Shown here: piece after piece, positions 1-5,253 of the stretch
Layout of the letters: each line of letters begins with the position of its first letter
Position numbering within the stretch: position 1 is the stretch's first letter
Source of the DNA: Lachnospiraceae bacterium
Lineage (GTDB): Bacteria > Bacillota_A > Clostridia > Lachnospirales > Lachnospiraceae
Reading direction: 5' to 3'
Assembly (NCBI GenBank): GCA_017416505.1
Contig: JAFQCI010000090.1
Location: 1-9,112, forward strand
Length of the DNA stretch: 9,112 nt
Notes under the pieces: model-generated
The model's input: the letters and a program-made list of their open reading frames with translations, nothing else
Databases searched by the model: none
Told to the model about the DNA's origin: nothing
Made by a program: the position numbers and the translations under genes

Positions 1-140
1 CAACACCACATTTCTCTAAGAAAGTAGATGAATGGAATGAGGAGCAGTTTAAAGTTTGGTGTGACTATCACTATAGTATTTGTAGACAGAAGTCATTACT
101 TGGAGCAAGTAATCATGCGGTGATTGTGGGAAGAAAGTAA
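1..140 (+). CDS. Class I SAM-dependent methyltransferase, C-terminal fragment
   Basis: This open frame enters from the left edge (first full codon at 3) and ends at TAA 138-140, giving 45 residues. The tail holds a W-N-E-E-Q-F-K-V-W stretch and ends in an L-G-A-S-N-H...V-G-R-K motif. From memory of the family, this ending is typical of small Firmicute class I SAM methyltransferases, where the last strand closes the Rossmann sheet. The SAM-binding half lies outside the window, so the methyl acceptor cannot be predicted. A further methyltransferase starts at 8633 and may belong to the same subfamily. The next ORF begins 15 bases after the stop, with a Shine-Dalgarno overlapping this stop codon, so the two were probably co-transcribed. 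Confidence 0.6.
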   Translation, partial: TPHFSKKVDEWNEEQFKVWCDYHYSICRQKSLLGASNHAVIVGRK

Positions 141-155
141 GGAGCGATGTATTAA

Positions 156-260
156 ATGATAGATAAAGACTGGTCATTTACAGCAGAAAATTACATATGT
201 GACTTGCGTACGGTTGGCGTAAATATAAGAATAAAGATATGGAAAAAGCATTGTTGGTAG
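156..260 (+). pseudogene. Truncated ORF, possible Nudix hydrolase N-terminus
   Basis: ATG 156 follows an AAGGAG (139-144) that overlaps the end of the methyltransferase gene, so the start looks genuine. The first 22 residues (D-W-S-F...Y-I-C-D-L-R-T-V-G-V) resemble the strand that opens many Nudix hydrolases, just before the usual 'V-R-x-G-K-I-L' strand. After V22 the translation turns into low-complexity basic sequence and stops at TAG 258-260, with no Nudix box. I read it as a gene start cut off by a rearrangement near 220. The Nudix assignment rests on recalled pattern only. It could be a remnant of any small domain. Confidence 0.35.
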
Positions 261-445
261 AGCAAGGGATGCGACGATGGTTTAACTCGGATAATGAAAA
301 ACTGTTTGACGAATTATTAGATGTGTGTTCCAATGCTTTTCAATATTGGCGGTATATATATGAAAAGAATGAAGGTATGGTACACATTCTTTTTGCGAGG
401 ATTGGCATTGAGTTTACGAAATGTATGTTGCGAAGAGTTTTTTGA
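239..445 (+). pseudogene. Unrecognised 68-aa ORF, probably a gene fragment
   Basis: The frame stays open from 203, so the ATG at 239 is only the first methionine. No Shine-Dalgarno precedes it. The protein is plausible coding sequence (mixed helical, W- and F-rich, with an E-K-L-F-D-E-L-L-D helix) and ends in M-L-R-R-V-F. I do not recognise a family. It overlaps the end of the preceding broken ORF in another frame. The combination suggests that the middle or end of an unrelated gene was joined to the truncated ORF at about 205-220. It could also be a small real protein translated by coupling from the upstream ORF. Confidence 0.3.
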
Positions 446-589
446 AGTGTCATAGGAAGAATTTAAGGCTAACAGGTATTAAGTTAAGTAGTGCAACCAT
501 TGATTGACAGATTTCCTATAGGTGTTGGTGGCATAGCAACCATTCTATGAATTACAATTGTGTCATCAAAAGAAAGGAGCGTTGTTGGT
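446..589. other. Leader region of the XRE gene with a 9-bp direct repeat
   Basis: No gene is visible here. GCAACCATT occurs at 493-501 and again at 536-544 in the same orientation. A consensus TTGACA lies between the copies (504-509), but I find no good -10 box at 16-18 bp from it. TACAAT near 553-558 is a possible -10 with a poor -35. The repeats could be binding sites for the downstream regulator, but this is a guess. Confidence 0.25.
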
Positions 590-1213
590 ATGAATATAGC
601 AGACAGAATTCAAAGTTTAAGAAAAATTAAAGGAGTATCACAAGAAGAACTTGCAGATAAAATCGGAGTGACTCGTCAAGCAGTGTCTAAGTGGGAAAGT
701 GAACAGTCAACACCGGACATTGAAAAGGTTATCTTATTAAGTGATTATTTTGATGTGACAACAGATTATCTTCTAAAGGGAATAGAAGGTGTTGACAATA
801 ATAAAGTGAAGAAAAATATTGCGGCAATCTTTAATATAGTTGCTACAACATTAAATGTTGTTGGGGTAGTGCTCTCTTGTTTTCTGTGGAGTGAAACGCA
901 GAGAAATGGTGCGATAGTTGCAGGCTTAGTTTTTATTATTCTTGGGACAATGATTTTCTTTGTTGGAATATCACAGAGTAGCGGTAAGGATAAGCAGATT
1001 TACAGCTACAAATTTTGGAAAATCAACGTAGGGTTAGTTTCTTTCGTGCCTATATCCATTTTCTATAATGCGATGTTTGGAGTTGTTGCTCCGTATCCAA
1101 TACCATTTACAAATTACTTGATGGTGTTTGTGATTTTTGGGATTGCATATATTAGTGGTGTGACATATATAACATATTCTTTAGGGAAAAAGGAAAAGGG
1201 ATTGATGCAATAA
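590..1213 (+). CDS. XRE-family HTH regulator with four membrane segments
   Basis: This 207-aa protein is a putative membrane-anchored transcriptional regulator. Residues 5-60 form an HTH_3 domain: a first helix around R-I-Q-S-L-R, then S-Q-E-E-L-A-D-K-I-G-V-T-R-Q-A-V-S-K-W-E, then the usual P-D-I-E-K-V...L-S-D-Y-F-D-V-T-T-D-Y-L-L ending. Four hydrophobic segments follow at about 77-100, 107-128, 144-165 and 174-197, and the C-terminus is basic. This architecture is common in Firmicutes, often beside transporter or stress genes. The start is ATG 590, with AAGGAG at 574-579. A GTG at 560 in the same frame lies upstream of that site and would translate through it, so I rejected it. The gene is monocistronic, with a terminator about 90 bp downstream. 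Its target is unknown. Confidence 0.85.
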   Translation: MNIADRIQSLRKIKGVSQEELADKIGVTRQAVSKWESEQSTPDIEKVILLSDYFDVTTDYLLKGIEGVDNNKVKKNIAAIFNIVATTLNVVGVVLSCFLWSETQRNGAIVAGLVFIILGTMIFFVGISQSSGKDKQIYSYKFWKINVGLVSFVPISIFYNAMFGVVAPYPIPFTNYLMVFVIFGIAYISGVTYITYSLGKKEKGLMQ

Positions 1214-1228
1214 GAGAAAGATATTAGT

Positions 1229-1256
1229 ATAGCCACGGAGGTTGCTCCGTGGCTAT
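1229..1256 (+). other. Strong 12-bp hairpin after the XRE gene
   Basis: ATAGCCACGGAG (1229-1240) and CTCCGTGGCTAT (1245-1256) are perfect complements around a GTTG loop, 15 bp after the XRE stop codon. No T-run follows, so it is not a classical intrinsic terminator. It may stabilise the mRNA 3' end or assist the terminator at 1300-1341. Confidence 0.6.
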
Positions 1257-1299
1257 GGTATATAAATAAAGATTTGTATATGTTTTATTAGGGCATAGT

Positions 1300-1341
1300 A
1301 AAAGGGTATCTTTCAAGCGGTGGCTTGAAAGAGGCCTTTTT
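1300..1341 (+). terminator. Rho-independent terminator
   Basis: CTTTCAAGC (1310-1318) pairs perfectly with GCTTGAAAG (1323-1331) around GGTG. An outer AAAAGG (1300-1305) can pair with CCTTTT (1335-1340), and a T-run follows. It ends the XRE transcript and insulates it from the ATPase operon. Confidence 0.75.
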
Positions 1342-1604
1342 GGTTTGACTATTATGGGTGGATTCTAATTTGTGAAAGGTCCGAACATACACGGGTTATG
1401 GGAAGTGATAGTTGGACGATAGGAAACAACATGAGGTGAGAATGGAAGGAATTTCTTGGTAAAACCTGTGGATGCTGCTTGCGGTTGTTTGGCGCATATG
1501 GAATATGGCAGGGGTAAAACGAAATGAAATTAACAAAAAAGTGTGATTTAGTATTTGGAAGTTGGGGAATTTATGAAAAAATTAAAATGAATTGAATAAA
1601 AAAG
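1342..1604. other. Intergenic stretch without recognisable gene
   Basis: I see only short broken frames on both strands and no RNA gene or repeat. A patch around 1465-1520 is more G+C-rich than its surroundings and may be a relic of older sequence, but no product can be read from it. Confidence 0.4.
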
Positions 1605-1633
1605 TTGACTTTGCGAGAAAGTGTGAATATAAT
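1605..1633 (+). promoter_or_regulatory. Sigma-A promoter for the ATPase/TOPRIM operon
   Basis: TTGACT (1605-1610) and TATAAT (1628-1633) are separated by exactly 17 bp, an almost perfect consensus. Transcription would begin near 1640. This rules out translation of the ATPase from the TTG that sits inside the -35 box. Confidence 0.85.
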
Positions 1634-1667
1634 ATCAAATATAATATATATGGAATGGTGGATTAAG

Positions 1668-3002
1668 ATGAAAATTAACAGTATTACTGTAGGTGGTTTT
1701 AAAAATTTAAATACAACAAGATTGGATTTAGAGAATATTTGTGCAATTATTTCGCCAAATAATTATGGTAAATCAAATCTGTTGGAAGCCATTGATTTTG
1801 GGTTTGACTTTATTCATGAATCAAGAAAAGGTAGAAAAAATATGATGGGATGGATAAAAGGTATTCCATTGTGTTTGGCGTTAGAAAATTCTGAGTATAA
1901 GTTTGAAATGGAATTCGAAGATGAAGGCCTTGGGGAGTATAAGTATGTTAGATATGGTTTTTCTTTTAAGTGGCATCGAGATGATGAAACAGGTGATTGT
2001 ATTACTGACGAATGGATAGAAACTAGAGAAAACACTAGTGTAAGATATACTTCATTTTTGAAACGTAAAGAGGGGAAATATAGAAAAAGTAAATCAACAA
2101 CGGCATACAGAAAAATTGATTTAGATGGATTGCAGTTGGCCCTTGATGTTTTAGGCTTAATTGATGATATTGAAATAGCAAATGTGATAAATGCAATTCA
2201 AAAGATTGTATTTAGAGTATGTTCATCATTGGACTTAAGAGATAGATATCAACCATCTCCATTAGAGTATATTGAAGATGAAGAGGATGCTATCCGATTT
2301 GATGACACAGATGTTCCAAAAGCATTACAACGCTTAAAAAACAAATCGTCAGAACTGTATGAGTTATTTGAAGAGTCGTTATCGATACTGTTTCCAGAGT
2401 TCACTTCTATTAATTTAAACGAGTATACGCTAACAGATCAAAATGTTGAAAGACAAATGATGGTAACTGTTGCAGACAAAAAATTGTCAGAAGAGGAGAT
2501 TGAAAAGGAGATTCCATTTAAGCTCCGTGAACATATATATAGATTATTTGTTAAATGTGATTATATGAATCAACCATTAAGTATGGCAAATATGTCTACA
2601 GGAACAAAGCGTGTAATATGGTTATTGGCAAATGCTTATATTGCAAATTATATGGGAGCGGGCATTGTATGTATTGAAGAAATTGAAACTAGTATACATC
2701 CTAAAATGATGCGTCAATTATTAGAAATAATAACAGAAGCATTGGGTGATGCGCCATTGATAATTTCTAGTCATTCTCCATACCTGGTACAATATTTAAA
2801 ATTAGATAAAATATATATCGGCGTACCAAATAACAGAGGTGTAGCAGAGTTTAGAAGGATTCAAAAGAATAAAATGAAAACTATTGTCTCAAATGCGAGA
2901 GATATGGAACTTTCAGTTGGAGAATATTTGTTTGAATTACTGTCCGGAGATTTAGATTCGTATGAGGTATTAGAAAGCTTTCTGGAGGTGATTGAGAATT
3001 AA
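1668..3002 (+). CDS. ABC/AAA-type SMC-like ATPase (OLD / AriA-like)
   Basis: This 444-aa protein is likely the ATPase and sensor subunit of a defence module. Residues 1-40 form the SMC-like first strand (K-I-N-S-I-T-V-G-G-F-K-N-L) and a Walker A, S-P-N-N-Y-G-K-S (29-36, Lys35). The usual first glycine is replaced by Ser29. An ABC-type signature S-T-G-T-K-R lies at 310-315, Walker B with a Glu pair at 332-338, a D-loop E-T-S-I-H-P just after, and a switch His at 369 in I-S-S-H-S-P-Y. The central insertion (about 60-290) is charged and helical. Length and layout fit the AAA_15/AAA_21 ATPases found beside TOPRIM nucleases. ATG 1668 is chosen because the promoter ends at 1633 and a GGTGG lies at 1656-1660. 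ATG 1650 is possible but poorly spaced. The stop overlaps the next start (TAATG). Confidence 0.85.
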   Translation: MKINSITVGGFKNLNTTRLDLENICAIISPNNYGKSNLLEAIDFGFDFIHESRKGRKNMMGWIKGIPLCLALENSEYKFEMEFEDEGLGEYKYVRYGFSFKWHRDDETGDCITDEWIETRENTSVRYTSFLKRKEGKYRKSKSTTAYRKIDLDGLQLALDVLGLIDDIEIANVINAIQKIVFRVCSSLDLRDRYQPSPLEYIEDEEDAIRFDDTDVPKALQRLKNKSSELYELFEESLSILFPEFTSINLNEYTLTDQNVERQMMVTVADKKLSEEEIEKEIPFKLREHIYRLFVKCDYMNQPLSMANMSTGTKRVIWLLANAYIANYMGAGIVCIEEIETSIHPKMMRQLLEIITEALGDAPLIISSHSPYLVQYLKLDKIYIGVPNNRGVAEFRRIQKNKMKTIVSNARDMELSVGEYLFELLSGDLDSYEVLESFLEVIEN

Positions 3003-3652
3003 TGGAGAATTATACAGAGGGTATTGCATTTATTCTTGAGGGAACAACTGAAAAAGTATTTTATAAAGCGTATTTAGAACATTTGGTTTCATTGGATGCA
3101 TGTGCATCATTGGTTAGAGACTCTTCATCCGAAGAAGGCGAAATCATTTTTTGCTGGACGAGTGGGGATAAAAAAGTTCTTATAAAATTTTATGTTGTTG
3201 GGACTATTACGCAGATTGTTCATTCTGGAAAATGGTTTTTAAACAAATGTTGTAAGAAGTACAAAGTTCCGTGGACTGTATATTTGTGTTATGATACAGA
3301 TTCTTCCAACGCTAATATAAGTAAATTTTATGAGGGGGATTGGAAAATTCTTCGACAAGAACTTGAAAAGGCAAAGACAAAATCAGTAATTGATTTAGCA
3401 GCCAGTGCAGACATAGAAGATATTATGCTTTATGATATTGAAGGCGTATTAAAGTTTTTAGCCATTTCAATGCCAGAGAAATTGGTGGGAAGAAAAGGAA
3501 AGGCGAAGATGAAAGCTTTGTACAGAAGTGCTGGTTCGACGTATCATGAGGGAGATAGAGCAAAAGAGATGATAGAAAGACTGAATTTTGCTAAAATTAC
3601 ACAGGATGCCCCTATTGATTTATCAGTTTTAAAGGAACATTTGCTTAAATAA
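3002..3652 (+). CDS. TOPRIM-like protein, partner of the ATPase (RloB/AriB-like)
   Basis: This 216-aa protein starts on the last base of the ATPase stop codon (TAATG), with GGAGGTG at 2984-2990, so the two are translationally coupled. The N-terminus F-I-L-E-G-T-T-E carries the acidic residue (Glu13) of a TOPRIM fold. Y-D-T-D (Asp98, Asp100) matches the D-x-D motif that binds metal. A-D-I-E-D (136-140) and the later K-G-K-A-K-M-K...Y-H-E-G-D-R-A block resemble RloB/DUF4276-type TOPRIM proteins. By family logic it is a metal-dependent nuclease effector controlled by the ATPase, as in split OLD systems such as PARIS. It is shorter than the roughly 300-aa AriB I recall, so it may be a separate lineage. 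Nuclease activity is inferred only. Confidence 0.65.
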   Translation: MENYTEGIAFILEGTTEKVFYKAYLEHLVSLDACASLVRDSSSEEGEIIFCWTSGDKKVLIKFYVVGTITQIVHSGKWFLNKCCKKYKVPWTVYLCYDTDSSNANISKFYEGDWKILRQELEKAKTKSVIDLAASADIEDIMLYDIEGVLKFLAISMPEKLVGRKGKAKMKALYRSAGSTYHEGDRAKEMIERLNFAKITQDAPIDLSVLKEHLLK

Positions 3653-3693
3653 AATGAGTTCAACTTTTGAACCCTAAAAAGTTGAACTCATTT
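3652..3693 (+). terminator. Terminator hairpin of the ATPase/TOPRIM operon
   Basis: AAATGAGTTCAACTTTT (3652-3668) and AAAAGTTGAACTCATTT (3677-3693) are a perfect 17-bp inverted repeat with an 8-base loop, starting on the last base of the TOPRIM gene. The T-rich distal arm serves as the U-tract. Because of the symmetry it could also stop minus-strand transcription. Confidence 0.8.
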
Positions 3694-3810
3694 CAAAAAT
3701 ACTCGAAATAAGATAAAAAAACAAAATGAATTAAACTTTTTGAGGGATAGTTACTTTGTTTTGGTAAGAAAGTGGGTGATATAAGATGGGGTATAAGCGA
3801 ATGTGGCAAC

Positions 3811-3836
3811 AAAAAAGCCGAAGCGGCAACTTCGAC
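3811..3836 (-). terminator. Minus-strand rho-independent terminator
   Basis: Read on the minus strand, GTCGAAG (3836-3830) pairs with CTTCGGC (3823-3817), with one G-U pair and a 6-base loop, followed by six T (3816-3811). AACAA/TTGTT just outside can extend the stem. No minus-strand gene lies upstream of it, so it may end a small RNA. Confidence 0.6.
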
Positions 3837-3877
3837 TAGTTGTTAATGACCATAAATGACCATTAGATTGTTTCAAT
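3811..3877 (-). ncRNA. Candidate small RNA, minus strand
   Basis: Upstream of the minus-strand terminator, TTGATT (3912-3907) and TAAATT (3889-3884) are spaced 17 bp apart, each matching 4 of 6 consensus bases. The resulting transcript would be about 67 nt and would contain a tandem TGGTCATT repeat before the terminator hairpin. It is inferred only from promoter and terminator geometry. Confidence 0.3.
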
Positions 3878-3978
3878 ATGTCTAATTTATCATTTATCAT
3901 TCGATAAATCAACCCCTAAACGTTTGTTTGAAAAACAACTCCAAATTAGGTCATTGTTTGTTCATATAGATTAACTTG

Positions 3979-3997
3979 GTAGTATGAGGAATACTAC
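3979..3997. promoter_or_regulatory. Operator-like palindrome upstream of the three-gene operon
   Basis: GTAGTAT (3979-3985) and ATACTAC (3991-3997) form a perfect 7-bp inverted repeat with a 5-base centre. It lies between a candidate -35 (TTGGTA 3977-3982) and -10 (TATTAA 4001-4006). This is the position expected for a repressor site, or for a regulator acting within the spacer. Confidence 0.4.
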
Positions 3998-4029
3998 TTG
4001 TATTAAGTGTACCTAAGAGGAGGAAAACT

Positions 4030-4245
4030 ATGAAATTAAAGGTATCAAAGGAATCTCAAAGTGGATTAAACACAGAATTTGTAAATTTAGAAACGGGTAG
4101 ACATATTCCGTTAGAGCAAGCTGTTACACAGATTAACAAAGGTAATAAAAATTATGAGAATTATCAGGTGGTAAACAAAACAAATGGAACAACATATATC
4201 CGTTCTAAGCCAGATGGATTACGAAGAAACAATATAGAGGAGTAA
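4030..4245 (+). CDS. Small DUF3892-like protein
   Basis: This 71-aa cytoplasmic protein has no signal or membrane segment. The pattern F-V-N-L-E-T-G-R...L-E-Q-A-V-T-Q-I-N-K-G, then Y-Q-V-V-N, and finally T-Y-I-R-S-K-P-D-G-L-R-R-N-N matches my recollection of DUF3892: a small beta-rich domain ending in a 'Y-(I/L)-R-(S/T)-x-P-D-G...N-N/D-N' motif. Its function is unknown. DUF3892 proteins occur alone or as accessory genes. AGGAGG (4018-4023) gives a strong start at ATG 4030. It is the first gene of a tight operon, 3 bp from the next start, and the Shine-Dalgarno of the next gene lies within its last codons. In such a position it could be an antitoxin-like or regulatory partner, but nothing in the sequence proves that. 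Confidence 0.65.
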   Translation: MKLKVSKESQSGLNTEFVNLETGRHIPLEQAVTQINKGNKNYENYQVVNKTNGTTYIRSKPDGLRRNNIEE

Positions 4246-4248
4246 AGA

Positions 4249-5178
4249 ATGATAAGAAAAAGATTTGTATCAGATGAGTGGAAATTAAATGATAAAGGGC
4301 ATGAAAAATATGAATTTGTTGATGTGGCAATCAATGATGACAACTTGCTTTTTATAGATCCTTGTCTAATAGAGAATGGTATTGACGCATGGTCTATTAA
4401 AGCTACAGCGCATATTAAATCGTATTTTGACAAATTATATGAAGCATATAGTAGTGGAGATAGAAAAGAGAAAAGACAATTATTATCGCATGCAGGAGAG
4501 CAGAATGCTACTCGACTTGGTTATGGCAATGGCTATAATGGAAAAGGTAATACGGCAGAAGGCCTTTTATATATTTTCGCGCCTTTGGAAACGTTGATTG
4601 ATGAAATTAAAACAGTTGGAAAAGCAGAGGATTTACCATTGCTTATCCCAGGATTTGCGGAAGATGGTATGTCAGATTTGCTTACAAATATCTTGCACGA
4701 ATGTTTAAATCAATTTACATTAGAGCAAATGTGTAAACATGGTATCCAGAGTAATGGTACTGCTAAATTCTATACATGGGACTTACAGACTGAAGAGTGG
4801 AAAAAGATAGAAAGACCGTCATATTTAGTTGGAGGAAAAGAACTTTTGCTTGTTCCTAAAGGTATAATTAGAAAAAATTATCTTTTTGGAGTGAACCAGT
4901 ATTTTATGAGAATTATCTTAGAAAGAATGATTGATGCTGGTGGATATAGAGATTCAGAAGGAAAGTCGATTCCGAAAAAAGATATCTTAAAATCAAAAAG
5001 ATATTCAGGTGAGCATTGGCAATATGACGAAGTAATTCGATATACAGTAGAAAACAACGATGCCTTGGAAGAGTATCATTATAAATTGCCAGGTTTCTAT
5101 ATGGAACATGGCAAGCCAATGGCGGATGAAGAAATTGATAGCATTGTTTATGGATATGCATATGTGAAAAGTGCATAG
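4249..5178 (+). CDS. Unknown 309-aa protein, candidate core of an undescribed system
   Basis: I do not recognise a named family. It is a soluble, mixed alpha/beta protein. Visible landmarks are an N-terminal acidic block ending in L-L-F-I-D-P-C-L-I (33-41), a glycine-rich G-Y-G-N-G-Y-N-G-K-G (91-100), L-P-L-L-I-P-G-F-A-E-D-G-M-S-D (129-143), W-D...W (177-184) and L-L-L-V-P-K-G-I-I-R-K (199-209). The F-I-D-P and P-G-F-x-E-D-G-x-S-D blocks look like conserved acidic sites. They would suit a metal-dependent enzyme such as a nuclease, which is inference. The glycine-rich stretch is not a standard Walker A. GAGGAG (4237-4242), inside the end of the preceding gene, sets the start at ATG 4249. Tight coupling to both neighbours suggests one complex or pathway. 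Confidence 0.8.
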   Translation: MIRKRFVSDEWKLNDKGHEKYEFVDVAINDDNLLFIDPCLIENGIDAWSIKATAHIKSYFDKLYEAYSSGDRKEKRQLLSHAGEQNATRLGYGNGYNGKGNTAEGLLYIFAPLETLIDEIKTVGKAEDLPLLIPGFAEDGMSDLLTNILHECLNQFTLEQMCKHGIQSNGTAKFYTWDLQTEEWKKIERPSYLVGGKELLLVPKGIIRKNYLFGVNQYFMRIILERMIDAGGYRDSEGKSIPKKDILKSKRYSGEHWQYDEVIRYTVENNDALEEYHYKLPGFYMEHGKPMADEEIDSIVYGYAYVKSA

Positions 5179-5194
5179 CAAGAAGATAACAAGA

Positions 5195-5228
5195 TTGGTG
5201 ATGTGGGTTAAAGAATCTACATCACCAA
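5195..5228 (+). other. Intercistronic hairpin
   Basis: TTGGTGATGT (5195-5204) and ACATCACCAA (5219-5228) are a perfect 10-bp inverted repeat, with further weak pairing inside. It sits in the 75-bp gap between the second and third genes of the operon. No T-run follows on either strand, so it is more likely an mRNA processing or stability element that adjusts the ratio of the two proteins than a full terminator. Confidence 0.55.
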
Positions 5229-5253
5229 AAAGATAAATTGAGGAGAACATTAT

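Larger units (their letters stand above)
3694..4029. promoter_or_regulatory. Non-coding control region between the two operons
   Basis: About 340 bp with no credible gene. It contains a diverged copy of the terminator arm (3722-3747), a minus-strand terminator (3811-3836), a tandem ATGACCAT repeat near 3845-3863, a small palindrome ATTTATC-ATTC-GATAAAT (around 3892-3909) and an operator-like inverted repeat at 3979-3997. TTGGTA (3977-3982) and TATTAA (4001-4006), 18 bp apart, are a moderate candidate promoter for the next operon. Confidence 0.45.

Noticed and set aside
560..589. GTG-initiated extension of the XRE regulator
   Set aside because: It would translate through the AAGGAG at 574-579, and the HTH family normally starts at the M-N-I-A-D-R-I equivalent encoded from 590.
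1440..1530. Possible small peptide gene in the more G+C-rich patch
   Set aside because: Frames are under 30 codons, with no convincing ribosome binding site, and no composition or similarity supports one.
1605..1667. TTG-initiated extension of the ATPase by 21 residues
   Set aside because: The TTG is part of the -35 box of a near-consensus promoter whose start point is about 1640, so this stretch would not be in the mRNA.
1814..2035. Minus-strand ORF inside the ATPase gene
   Set aside because: It is a shadow of strongly supported + strand coding sequence, without ribosome binding site or family resemblance. The same applies to the other minus-strand frames in the window.
3845..3909. Short direct and inverted repeats as CRISPR or plasmid iterons
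   Set aside because: The repeats are 7-8 bp, only two or three copies, without regular spacers or a replication gene nearby.
4376..4597. + strand ORF in another frame inside the 309-aa gene
   Set aside because: It has no Shine-Dalgarno and lies fully within a longer, well-initiated gene.
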